A stretch of 64,000 bases of DNA from positions 62,001-126,000 of the forward strand of contig AMYY01000003.1 in the NCBI GenBank assembly GCA_000335735.1, read 5' to 3'. Source of the DNA: an alpha proteobacterium L41A. GTDB taxonomy: Bacteria > Pseudomonadota > Alphaproteobacteria > Caulobacterales > Caulobacteraceae. The notes under the pieces were generated by a model. That model was given only the letters and a program-made list of their open reading frames with translations. It was not told the DNA's origin and did not search any database. This document shows positions 55,409 through 63,847 of the stretch, piece by piece. Each line of letters begins with the position of its first letter. The stretch's first letter is position 1. The position numbers were made by a program, and so were the translations under genes.

Positions 55409-56209
55409 ATGAAGAAGACGATCGCCCTGCTGACGCTGGCCGCAGCGCTGGCCGCCCCCATGGCCGCCCAGGCCCACCGCGCCTGGCTGGCGCCCACCGC
55501 CACGACCCTGTCGGGCACGGACGCCTGGGTCGGATTCGACGCCGGCATGTCGAACCAGGTGTTCAACCCCGACCACGCCGCCATGCGCCTGACCGGCCTG
55601 ACCATCACCGCGCCGGACGGCTCGGCGGTCCAGCCCGAGAACGCCATGCAGGGCCGCTATCGTTCGACCTTCGACGCCCATCTGACCCAGAACGGCACCT
55701 ACAAGATCGCCAACGTCATGAACGGCGTGATGGCCAGCTACACCCTGAACGGCGAACAGAAGCGCTGGCGCGGCGCGGCCTCGGAATACCCGGCGGGCCT
55801 GCCCGAGGGCGCGACCAATGTTCAGGCGACCCGCACTGCCAGCCGCATCGAGACCTTCGTCACCCTGAACAACCCCACCGACACTGTCTTCAAGACGACC
55901 GGCGAGGGGCTTGAGCTGGTTCCCGTCACCCATCCGAACGACCTGGTTGTGGGCGAACCCGCCACCTTCAAACTGCTGAACAACGGCCAGCCGGCGGCGG
56001 ACATCGACGTCACCGTGGCGCGCGGCGGCCTGCGCTATCGCGACAACCCCGAAGAATCGACGCTCAAGACCAACGCCGAGGGCGCCTTCACCATCACCTG
56101 GCAAGAAGCGGGCATGTACTGGCTGAACGCCTCGGTCCGTACCGAAGGCCAGGGCGAAACGCTGGGTTCCAACGCCAGCTATGTGGCGGCGATGGAAGTC
56201 CTGCCCTAA
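55409..56209 (+). CDS. DUF4198-type periplasmic protein
   Basis: This 266-residue exported protein has a signal peptide ending in MAAQA. The mature N-terminus begins with HRAWLAPTATTLSG, as in the NikM-like/DUF4198 family. That family often starts at a histidine that could bind metal once exposed by signal cleavage. A beta-sandwich follows (VTHPNDLVVGEPATFKLLNNGQPAADIDVTVARGG, ending AGMYWLNASVR). The ATG at 55409 has AAGGA eight bases upstream and is preferred to the ATG six bases earlier. It may bind or present a metal. Confidence 0.88.
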   Translation: MKKTIALLTLAAALAAPMAAQAHRAWLAPTATTLSGTDAWVGFDAGMSNQVFNPDHAAMRLTGLTITAPDGSAVQPENAMQGRYRSTFDAHLTQNGTYKIANVMNGVMASYTLNGEQKRWRGAASEYPAGLPEGATNVQATRTASRIETFVTLNNPTDTVFKTTGEGLELVPVTHPNDLVVGEPATFKLLNNGQPAADIDVTVARGGLRYRDNPEESTLKTNAEGAFTITWQEAGMYWLNASVRTEGQGETLGSNASYVAAMEVLP

Positions 56210-56219
56210 GCGAAGGGCC

Positions 56220-57326
56220 ATGTCCGACATTCCTCCCTCGCGCGGTTCCCGCGCCGCGCCGCCCACGGTCAATATCGGCGACGCCGCCCCTCTGGGCGAG
56301 CGCGCCGACAACCGCGTCCTCGTGCCCGCGATCGAAGGCGCGCCGCCCCGTCCGCCCAGCGACCTGATCCGCTCGCTGGGCGGCGAGACCATGGGCACGA
56401 CCTGGAGCGCGCGCGTCATTGCGCCGCCAGGCGTGGGCGAGGCCGACATCCAGGCGGCGATCGAAGAGGAATTAGCGACCGTCGTCGGCCTGTTCAGCCC
56501 GTGGGAGCCGTCCAGCGAGATCAGCCGCTTCAATACCGCGCCGGCCGGCGTCTGGGCTGTGTCCCAGCCCTTTTGGGACTTGCTGGATGCGGCGATGACC
56601 CTGGGCGACGAAACCAACGGGGCGGTCGATCCAACCCTGGGCGCCTTGGTCGATCTGTGGGGCTTCGGCCCGCCCGGACCGCGTTCGGCCTTGTTGCCCG
56701 TCCCGTCCGAGGACGAGATCGCGGCGGCTGCGGCCGTTTCGGGCTGGCAGAAGCTGCGGCTGAACGGCGAGGCGCGCGCAGTGATGCAGATGGGCGGGAT
56801 GAGGCTGGACTTCTCCGGCATCGCCAAGGGCCATGCGGTGGACCGCGTGTCCGACCGGCTGATGGCCATGGGCGCGACCTCGCACCTCATCGAGATCGGC
56901 GGCGAATTGAAAGGGCGCGGCGTCAAGCCGGACGCTCAGCCGTGGTGGGTCGAGATCGAGCGGGTCGAGGGTTCGCCTGCGCCCCACACCGTGGCGGCCC
57001 TGTTCGATTTGGCCGTGGCGACCAGCGGCGACTATCGCCGCGCGTTCCGCCATGACGGGCGCCTGTATCCCCACACCATCGACGGTTCGACCGGGCGGCC
57101 GGTCAGCAACAATCTGAGTTCGGTCACCGTCCTGCACCCCTTGGCCATGATGGCCGACGCCTACGCCACGGCCCTGACCGTCATGGGACCGTTCGACGGA
57201 CCGGACTACGCCGAGGCCATCGGCCTGATGGCCCATTTCGTCGAACGCACCGAGCGCGGACCCGTCGAGCGGATGTCGCCGGCCTTCGCCGCTCTGATGG
57301 ACGACGACGGAGATCGTCAGGGGTGA
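56220..57326 (+). CDS. apbE: ApbE-type FAD:protein FMN transferase
   Basis: This enzyme transfers FMN from FAD to a Thr/Ser of target flavoproteins. The 368 residues include LGGETMGTTWSARVIA, LFSPWEPSSEISRFN, GAVDPTLGALVDLWGFG, LDFSGIAKGHAVDRVS and LIEIGGELKGRG. The metal-binding region is LYPHTIDGSTGRPV with MADAYATALTVMG. No signal peptide or lipobox is visible in the 60-residue N-terminal extension, although most ApbE proteins act in the periplasm. The obvious client is the DUF2271 protein two genes upstream. It overlaps the flavoreductase gene by four bases. Confidence 0.93.
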   Translation: MSDIPPSRGSRAAPPTVNIGDAAPLGERADNRVLVPAIEGAPPRPPSDLIRSLGGETMGTTWSARVIAPPGVGEADIQAAIEEELATVVGLFSPWEPSSEISRFNTAPAGVWAVSQPFWDLLDAAMTLGDETNGAVDPTLGALVDLWGFGPPGPRSALLPVPSEDEIAAAAAVSGWQKLRLNGEARAVMQMGGMRLDFSGIAKGHAVDRVSDRLMAMGATSHLIEIGGELKGRGVKPDAQPWWVEIERVEGSPAPHTVAALFDLAVATSGDYRRAFRHDGRLYPHTIDGSTGRPVSNNLSSVTVLHPLAMMADAYATALTVMGPFDGPDYAEAIGLMAHFVERTERGPVERMSPAFAALMDDDGDRQG

Positions 57327-58687
57327 CAGCCGATCCGCAGCGCTGGCTGTGGGCGGTCGAGGCCTTGGCGCTTTGGCTGACCCTGATCGCCGTCGTCGTC
57401 TGGCGTGAACGCAGGGCCAAGGCGGCGGCCCGTGCGCGGTCTGATGCTCTGGCGGGCGCAGGCGAGGGACGGCCGCTGCTGATCGCCTTCGCCAGCCAGA
57501 CGGGCTTCGCCGAGGAACTGGCGTGGATGACGGCGCGGTCTCTGGGCGATGGCGGCGTGGGCGCGCGAGTGCTGTCCTTCGCCGATCTGGATGTGCAGAC
57601 GCTGAAATCGACGGACCGGGCGCTGCTGATCGTCTCGACGACCGGCGAGGGCGATCCGCCCGACAGCGCGGCCCGGTTCGTGCGCAAGGTCATGGGCGAG
57701 GCGACGGACCTGTCGGAACTGCGCTTCGGTCTGCTGGCGCTGGGCGACCGCAGCTATGACCAGTTCTGCGGCTTCGGTCACGCTGTGGACGGCTGGCTGA
57801 GGCGCGCGGACGCCCAACCTCTGTTCGACATGGTCGAGGTCGACAACGGCGAGGCCGGCGCTATCCGCCATTGGCAGCACCAGCTGAACCAGATCACCGG
57901 CAGCGTGACGGCCCCCGATTGGACCCCGGCCGCCTACGACGCCTGGCGGCTGGTCGAAGGCACCCTGGTCAATCCGGGCAGTCCCGGCGGAGAGGCGTAT
58001 CATCTTGCGTTCGAGGCCGTGGGCGCGACGCCCGACTGGTCGGCCGGCGACATCGCCGAGGTCGGCCTGCCCGAGCGTGACGGCGTCACGCCGGGTTCGC
58101 GCGAATATTCCATCGCCTCCCTGCCGTCTGACGGCCGGGTCGAGTTGCTGATCCGCCTGATGCGCCATCCCGACGGCGCCCCGGGCCTGGCGTCGGGCTG
58201 GCTGACGCAGGATCTCGCGCTGGGCGATCAGATCGGAATGCGCCTGCGCACCAACCGCAGCTTCCACGGCCCGGCGGACGAGACGCCGATGATCCTGATT
58301 GGCAACGGCACGGGCATCGCGGGTCTGCGCGCACATTTGAAGGCGCGCACCGACGCGGGCGGGGCCTGGCTGCTGTTCGGAGAACGCACCCAGGCGCATG
58401 ACGCCTTCTTCGATGCGGAGTTGCAGGCCTGGCTGGCGTCGGGCGTGCTGCGGCGGCTGGACCGGAGCTTCTCGCGCGATGCGGGCGACGGACGATATGT
58501 GCAGGACCTGGTCGCGGCGGCGACGGATGACTTGCGCGATTGGGTCGCGCGCGGCGCGGCGATCTACGTCTGCGGCAGTCTGGAAGGCATGTCGCAAGGC
58601 GTGCATGCCGCGCTGGAAAGCGCGCTGGGGGCGGACGTGGTGCTGACCATGCTGGAAGACGGCCGCTACCGCCGCGACGTGTACTGA
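57323..58687 (+). CDS. Membrane-anchored CysJ-like flavoreductase (flavodoxin + FAD/NADPH domains)
   Basis: The protein has 454 residues. A TM anchor (WAVEALALWLTLIAVVVW) is followed by basic residues that place the rest in the cytoplasm. The flavodoxin domain has IAFASQTGFAEELAW, STTGEGDPPDSAA and LGDRSYDQFCGFG. The FAD domain has SREYSIASLP and GLASGWL. The NADPH domain has ILIGNGTGIAGLRAHL, WLLFGERTQAHDAFF, YVCGSLEGM and the C-terminal RYRRDVY. It is shorter than CysJ (about 600) because the connecting domain is reduced. It should move electrons from NADPH to the PepSY membrane protein. Start is GTG. Confidence 0.9.
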   Translation: MTADPQRWLWAVEALALWLTLIAVVVWRERRAKAAARARSDALAGAGEGRPLLIAFASQTGFAEELAWMTARSLGDGGVGARVLSFADLDVQTLKSTDRALLIVSTTGEGDPPDSAARFVRKVMGEATDLSELRFGLLALGDRSYDQFCGFGHAVDGWLRRADAQPLFDMVEVDNGEAGAIRHWQHQLNQITGSVTAPDWTPAAYDAWRLVEGTLVNPGSPGGEAYHLAFEAVGATPDWSAGDIAEVGLPERDGVTPGSREYSIASLPSDGRVELLIRLMRHPDGAPGLASGWLTQDLALGDQIGMRLRTNRSFHGPADETPMILIGNGTGIAGLRAHLKARTDAGGAWLLFGERTQAHDAFFDAELQAWLASGVLRRLDRSFSRDAGDGRYVQDLVAAATDDLRDWVARGAAIYVCGSLEGMSQGVHAALESALGADVVLTMLEDGRYRRDVY

Positions 58688-58709
58688 ACCCCGTCTTTGC
58701 TGATCAGTG

Positions 58710-60107
58710 CTACAGGCCTAGACGCCCCAAAAGTTCCGCCGCGAAGGTCGACAGGGTGTCGTCGCGCGCGCCCATGACGATGATCCGGTCGCCCGGCTTG
58801 GCGATCTCGACGATCCGGTCGCCGCAGTCGGCGCGCGTCGCCAGCGCATCAGCCTGACGGCCGGCGGCGCGGACGCCGGAGGCGATGTCTTCCGATCCCA
58901 CGCTGCGGTCGGTGGTGCCGCCGTAATAGACCGGCTCGGGCATCAGCAGCACGTCGTCCTCGCGCATCAGGCCGGCGAAACCGTCGATGAACTCCGACTT
59001 CATCAGCTTCAGCGGGCCGAACCCATGCGGCTGAAACAGGATCAGCAGCCGGCCGTCGAAGGCGTGTAGGGTCTTCAGCGTGGCGGCGATCTTGTCCGGG
59101 TTATGCGCGAAGTCGTCGATGACGGTGATGTCGCCCGCCGTCCCGACGACCTCCATCCGTCGCCGGATGCCGGCGAAGGTTTCCAGCGCCTTCACCGCCT
59201 CGGCCGTCGGCACGCCCAGCGCCCGGGTCGCACCCAGCGCGGCCAGGGCGTTGGCGACATTGTGCGCGCCGGGCACGTTCAGGATCACGTCGTGTTCGCT
59301 CCAGCGCTCGATCAGGCGGAACCGCATGCCCGTCGGCAGGGGCTGAAGATCATGGGCGGACAGGTCGGCCTTCTCTTCGCCCAGGCCGAAGGTGATCGCC
59401 TTGCCAGCCGGCAGCGTCTGGGCCAGCGCCGCCGTCTCGGGATTGTCCAGGTTCAACACGGCCGTCGTCGCCCGCGCGGTGAAGCCGCCGAACAGGTCGC
59501 GCAACTCCTCCATCGACTTGTGGTCCAGCGAGATGTTGGACACCACCGCCACCGTCGGATCGTAGCGGGCGATGGAGCCGTCGCTTTCATCCACCTCCGA
59601 CACGAACACGTCGGGCCCGCCGATCAGGGCGCTGGCGAACGGATGGTCGGCGTCGGCGAAGTTCTTCATCACCGCCCCGTTCATGACGGTCGGCTCGCGG
59701 CCCGTCTGATGCAGGATCCAGGCGATCATGCCGGTGATGGTGGACTTGCCGCTTGTGCCCGCGACCCCGACCGAGGTCGGGGCGTCGTTGAAGAGTTCAC
59801 TGAGCAGCTCGGGCCGGGTCTTGATGGTTGCGCCGGCGCGCCTGGCCGCGCCGATGTCGGGCACCGTCTCCTCGATGGCGCCGGTGGCGATGACGGTCTG
59901 ATCCGCGCGGGTCACGCCCGATCCGTCCTGAGGGTGCAGGGTGACGCCGTGGGCGCGCAGCCAATCGAACTTCTCGGGCGTGCGGCCCTGGTCCAGCGCG
60001 CGGTCCGATCCTTCGATCACGGCGCCGCGCGCCTGGACGATCATGGCCAGGGGCAGCATGCCCGACCCGCCGATGCCGCAGAAGAAATAGGAGGCGTCTT
60101 GGTTCAT
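58710..60107 (-). CDS. Mur ligase family protein (MurC/Mpl-like)
   Basis: This 465-residue ATP-dependent ligase has FFCGIGGSGMLPLAMIVQARG at the N-terminus and the P-loop VGVAGTSGKSTITGMIAWIL. It also has VSEVDESDGSIARYDPTVAVVSNISLDHK, NVPGAHNVANALAALGATRAL and VIDDFAHNPDKIAATL. The terminal segment ILFQPHGFGPLKLMKSEF differs from the FQPHRYTR of MurC. The divergent neighbour is an LD-carboxypeptidase, which supports an Mpl-like recycling role (joining tripeptide to UDP-MurNAc). A second MurC paralogue role cannot be excluded. Confidence 0.82.
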   Translation of the reverse strand: MNQDASYFFCGIGGSGMLPLAMIVQARGAVIEGSDRALDQGRTPEKFDWLRAHGVTLHPQDGSGVTRADQTVIATGAIEETVPDIGAARRAGATIKTRPELLSELFNDAPTSVGVAGTSGKSTITGMIAWILHQTGREPTVMNGAVMKNFADADHPFASALIGGPDVFVSEVDESDGSIARYDPTVAVVSNISLDHKSMEELRDLFGGFTARATTAVLNLDNPETAALAQTLPAGKAITFGLGEEKADLSAHDLQPLPTGMRFRLIERWSEHDVILNVPGAHNVANALAALGATRALGVPTAEAVKALETFAGIRRRMEVVGTAGDITVIDDFAHNPDKIAATLKTLHAFDGRLLILFQPHGFGPLKLMKSEFIDGFAGLMREDDVLLMPEPVYYGGTTDRSVGSEDIASGVRAAGRQADALATRADCGDRIVEIAKPGDRIIVMGARDDTLSTFAAELLGRLGL

Positions 60108-60176
60108 GCCCCCTTAGAACAGGGGATCGGGCCGGTCCGCCAGTAGGGGATCGCAAAAACGACGAAGAAGACGGAC

Positions 60177-61013
60177 GTGGAAACCAACAGCTTCAAGATC
60201 GGCGTCGTTTGCGCCAGTTCGCGCTTTTCGAAAGAGCGCGCCGAGACGATCGAGGCCTGGATGGCGCACAACCATCCCGACCGCGATGTCGCCGTCGTCT
60301 TCCATCCCGCCTGTTTCCTGAAGCACGGTCATTTCGCCGGCGACGACCGGGCGCGCGCGGACGCCTTCGTGGAGTTCGCCAACGATCCCCGCATCGACGC
60401 CATCTGGTTTGCCCGCGGCGGATACGGCTCGTGCCGCATCGCCGATGCGGTGATCCCGCGCTTGGACGCGGTCGCCCGCAAGAAGCGCTACATGGGATAT
60501 TCCGACGCCGGCAGCCTGTTGGCCGGAATGTACAAGGCCGGATTCCAGCATCTGGCGCACGGACCGATGTCTTCGGATTCGGTGCGCGACGACGCGACTG
60601 CGCGCGGCGCCCTGTCCTGGCTGACCACGGGACGCACCGACTGGATCGAGCCGTCGCTGGCGACCGATCCGCGCCCGGCCGTCGCCTTTAACCTGACCAT
60701 TCTGAACGAACTGACCGGCACGCCGCTTGAGCCCGATCTATCCGACCACGTCCTGATGTTGGAGGAGGTGTCCGAGGCCGCCTACCGGATCGACCGAATG
60801 ATGTTTCACTTGACCAACCAGGCCAGCATCCGTCGCGTGGCCGGGATTCGCCTGGGACGGGTCTCTGACATCACGCCAAACGATCCCGACTTTGGTCAGA
60901 CTCCGGAGGAAATCGTTCGATACTGGTGCCTGCGTTCGGGCATACCGTTTCTGGGCAGCGCCGATATCGGGCATGACGCCGCCAACAAGGTCGTCCCCTT
61001 CGGTCGCCCGTAA
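60177..61013 (+). CDS. ldcA: LD-carboxypeptidase (peptidase S66)
   Basis: LdcA removes the terminal D-Ala from murein tetrapeptides in the cytoplasm. The 278-residue protein has the nucleophile in RYMGYSDAGSLL, with Arg/Gly-rich IWFARGGYGSCRI before it. The later catalytic Glu is in MLEEVSEAAYRIDRMMF, and the terminal His in SADIGHDAANKVVPFG. The start is GTG at 60177. It diverges from the Mur ligase gene with 69 bases between the starts, and together they form a plausible recycling pair. Confidence 0.9.
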   Translation: METNSFKIGVVCASSRFSKERAETIEAWMAHNHPDRDVAVVFHPACFLKHGHFAGDDRARADAFVEFANDPRIDAIWFARGGYGSCRIADAVIPRLDAVARKKRYMGYSDAGSLLAGMYKAGFQHLAHGPMSSDSVRDDATARGALSWLTTGRTDWIEPSLATDPRPAVAFNLTILNELTGTPLEPDLSDHVLMLEEVSEAAYRIDRMMFHLTNQASIRRVAGIRLGRVSDITPNDPDFGQTPEEIVRYWCLRSGIPFLGSADIGHDAANKVVPFGRP

Positions 61014-61278
61014 GGCGAACGACGCGCGACGAAAAGGACACAGTCTCGCCTCTATTCGCTAAGGCGAGGCCGCCCGCCTCTCGACAGAACGCCGGTCCTG
61101 ACCTCAGATGCCGGTCCGCGAGGCGTTAGGACTTCGTTAGCCAAGGCGTTGGGGGACGCTGCGGTTTGCGCCTACTGCGATGCGGCGGTTCGTTCGGATA
61201 TCGGGGGATGCCCGGACGAGCCGCCTGATCGTCTTCCCATCCATCGACGTTGAGGGCCGCAGGGCTTAAGGATCGCGG

Positions 61279-63156
61279 GTGCGTTTCGACGAGAGATTCA
61301 TTGATGAACTGAAGGCCCGCCTTCGGCCGTCCGACGTGATCGGGCGGACGGTGAAGCTGAAACGTCAGGGTCGCGAATATGTCGGTCTGTCGCCCTTCTC
61401 GAAGGAGAAGTCGCCGTCCTTCTTCGTCAATGACGACAAGGGCTTCTTCCACGACTTCTCGTCCGGCAAGCATGGCGACATTATTTCCTTCCTGCAGGAA
61501 ACAGAGCGGCTCAGCTTCGTCGAGGCGGTGCAGCGCCTGGCCGGCGAGGCGGGGATGCAGCTTCCCGCCGAAGACCCCAAGGAGGCCGAGCGCGAGCAGA
61601 AGCGCGCAGGTCTGTCGGACTGGATGGACCTGGCCCAGAAATGGTTCGCCGCCAATCTGCGCCGCACGCCGGGCAAGGCAGCGCGCGAATACCTGGACAA
61701 GCGCGGTCTGCCCGAGGATCAGTGGGAGCGGTTCGGCCTGGGCTATGCGCCCAACGACCGCGAGGGGCTGAAGCAGGCCTTGGTGCAGCGCGGCGCCAAG
61801 CCCGCCGAACTGGTCGAGGCCGGGCTGCTGATCTCGCCCGAAAGCGGCGGCCAGCCCTATGATCGCTTCCGCGACCGGCTGATGTTCCCGATCCTGGATG
61901 CGCGCGGCCGGATCGTCAGCTTCGGCGGTCGGGCCATGAACCCCGACGACCGGGCCAAATATTTGAACGGCCCGGAAAGCCCGCTCTTTCACAAGGGCGC
62001 GACCCTCTACGGCCTGCCCGAGGCGCGGCGCATCTTGGGGGCGGAATCCAAGAACGACCAGGCCATCATCGTGGTCGAAGGCTATATGGACGTCATCGCC
62101 TGCCAGCGCGCGGGCCTGCCGGCCGTGGCGCCGATGGGCACGGCCCTGACCGAGGAGCAGATGGCTTTGCTATGGCGGGTCAGTTCGGAACCTATCCTCT
62201 GCTTTGACGGCGACCCGGCAGGCCAGAGAGCCGCTTTCCGTGCCGTCGAACGCGCCTTGCCGCTCTTGAAACCAGAACGCAGCTTTCGGTTTGTGACGCT
62301 GACCGGCGGGCAAGATCCAGATGATATGCTGAGGGAGAAAGGTGCGCCGGCGCTGCGTGAAGCGATGAGTGTAACCACTCCGTTTTCGCGAATGCTGCTC
62401 GATCGGGAGATGGCCGAGGTTGGGGCTCTCGATACACCCGAGAAAGAGGCGGGGCTTCTGGTTCGGCTACGTAAAGCAGCCGCGACTATCGCCGATCCCG
62501 ACTTGGCTAGGACCTACAAAGACTTTCTCGTAGGCGCTTTTTATCAGCGGGTTCGCCCCTCACCTGAAGAAAAAAGAGCCGCGAACAAGGTCATTTACAG
62601 GGACCGAAAAGCACGTTCGATGGCTCCAATTATGGATGTGACGCCGGAGGCGCGCGCTGCCGCCATCACCTTGGCGCGTGCGCCTCGTCCGGTCTTGGCT
62701 GCCATTGTGGAAGGTCTGATCGCTCATCCTGACACGGTCAATGAACGTGGCGAAACATTAGCGACTCAAAGCTTCGGCGACGTCGGCCTTGATCGTTTGG
62801 TCAGTGATCTCGTGAGGCTGACCTATGAAGCGCAGGCGATGAGCAATGGCCTGCTGAGGTCACGATTGTTGGCAATGGGACACGAGGAAACCCTCAGGCG
62901 GATAGACCGCACTGCCGGAATAGCCCATGCCCCGTTTTTGGACAGCGCCGCATCGCTTGAAGTTGCGGCAGCGGGACTGAGCCGCGCAGTGGATGTTCTG
63001 CTTCAGTCCATGGCGCTCAGTCGAGCGATGAATGAAATGAAGTCCGAGGAAAGCTTTGATAGCCAGGCGTTCATTGGTTTGAAGGGACAACGTGACGCCT
63101 TGGACCGCTTCATATCCAGCGGCGAAATCTGGACAGATACGGCCACCCTGCACTGA
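61279..63156 (+). CDS. dnaG: DNA primase DnaG (zinc ligands missing)
   Basis: DnaG makes RNA primers at the replication fork. The 625-residue protein has the CHC2-like N-terminal domain (MRFDERFIDELKARLRPSDVIGRTVKL) and the Toprim core with AIIVVEGYMDVIACQRAGL and ILCFDGDPAGQRAAFRA. A C-terminal helicase-interaction region completes it. The four canonical zinc ligands are replaced: CPFH reads S38-P-F-S41 and CFGC reads D59-F-S-S62. The start is GTG at 61279. Base composition drops sharply from about base 62160, from 65-80% GC to 48-60% per 60-base line, so the last half of the gene may come from recombination. Confidence 0.95.
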   Translation: MRFDERFIDELKARLRPSDVIGRTVKLKRQGREYVGLSPFSKEKSPSFFVNDDKGFFHDFSSGKHGDIISFLQETERLSFVEAVQRLAGEAGMQLPAEDPKEAEREQKRAGLSDWMDLAQKWFAANLRRTPGKAAREYLDKRGLPEDQWERFGLGYAPNDREGLKQALVQRGAKPAELVEAGLLISPESGGQPYDRFRDRLMFPILDARGRIVSFGGRAMNPDDRAKYLNGPESPLFHKGATLYGLPEARRILGAESKNDQAIIVVEGYMDVIACQRAGLPAVAPMGTALTEEQMALLWRVSSEPILCFDGDPAGQRAAFRAVERALPLLKPERSFRFVTLTGGQDPDDMLREKGAPALREAMSVTTPFSRMLLDREMAEVGALDTPEKEAGLLVRLRKAAATIADPDLARTYKDFLVGAFYQRVRPSPEEKRAANKVIYRDRKARSMAPIMDVTPEARAAAITLARAPRPVLAAIVEGLIAHPDTVNERGETLATQSFGDVGLDRLVSDLVRLTYEAQAMSNGLLRSRLLAMGHEETLRRIDRTAGIAHAPFLDSAASLEVAAAGLSRAVDVLLQSMALSRAMNEMKSEESFDSQAFIGLKGQRDALDRFISSGEIWTDTATLH

Positions 63157-63198
63157 CAAGTCGTTGGGTGTTGACGTGGTATAGGTTAGGATCAAACT

Positions 63199-63444
63199 AT
63201 GGATGGTTCTCAACCTGTCAGGATCACGCGAGACGGCGACCATCAGGTCGTCCATCTGCCCAGCGGCGTGTCAGTCCCAACCGACGCGGTGGTTCGTCAG
63301 GAAGGCGGGCGGTTGATCATCGAACAAGCCGGGACTGGCTTGGGATCGGTTGAACGACTGCTGGCAGTGCTGGCGACGATGGAGCCGATCGACGAGCGTC
63401 TCGACCCGATCGATGATCCGCTACCTGAGCCGGTCGATCTTTGA
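63199..63444 (+). CDS. vapB: VapB-type antitoxin (AbrB-like)
   Basis: This 81-residue protein has an AbrB/SpoVT-like N-terminus (VRITRDGDHQVVHLPSGVSVPTDAVVRQEGGRLIIEQ), the DNA-binding swapped-hairpin pattern of VapB. An acidic C-terminal tail (MEPIDERLDPIDDPLPEPVDL) would wrap the toxin. It lies 42 bases after dnaG. It is paired with a PIN toxin gene that starts nine bases downstream but is frameshifted, so the antitoxin may now act alone. Confidence 0.85.
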   Translation: MDGSQPVRITRDGDHQVVHLPSGVSVPTDAVVRQEGGRLIIEQAGTGLGSVERLLAVLATMEPIDERLDPIDDPLPEPVDL

Positions 63445-63452
63445 GCGGATAT

Positions 63453-63847
63453 ATGCTGGACACCAACGCGGTGTCGGACCTGATGTATGATCCGCTAGGT
63501 CCAGTCGGGCAGCGTATGGCTATGGTCGGCTCAGGCGAAATCTGCGTCAGCCTGATTGCGGTCGCTAGTTGAGGTTTGGTGTCGCCAAGTCTGGCTCGGT
63601 GCGCTTGGCCGCTCAGTTGGACAGGGTGCTGTCCGGCTTGGCCGTCAAGGCATGGGATGCGCCTGCCGATCATGTTTACGGCGATATCCGCACCGATTTA
63701 CACAAGCGTGGCCAGCCTATCGGCGGCAATGATCTGCTGATCGCCGCGCATGCCTTGGCACTCGACTGCATCCTCGTCACCGACAATGAGCGCGAGTTCT
63801 CGCGCGTGCCCGGCCTGCGGGTTGAAAACTGGTTGCGGAGCGATTGA
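63453..63847 (+). pseudogene. vapC: VapC PIN-domain toxin interrupted by a frameshift
   Basis: The first 39 codons (MLDTNAVSDLMYDP through CVSLIAVAS) give the PIN start with Asp3, then meet TGA at 63570. The homologous continuation (LRFGVAKSGSVRLAAQLDRVLSG, GNDLLIAAHALALDCILVTDNEREFSRVPGLRVENWL) resumes at 63569 in another frame. The combined length of about 131 residues is normal for VapC. One missing base near 63566-63570, where a catalytic Glu (AELRFG) is expected, explains the break. It could be a real inactivation or a sequencing error. Confidence 0.85.

Noticed and set aside
61014..61278. A hidden gene or RNA between ldcA and dnaG
   Set aside because: Only a 7-bp inverted repeat (CTCGCCT / AGGCGAG) and no convincing ORF, tRNA fold or T-run hairpin were seen; it is probably the dnaG promoter region.
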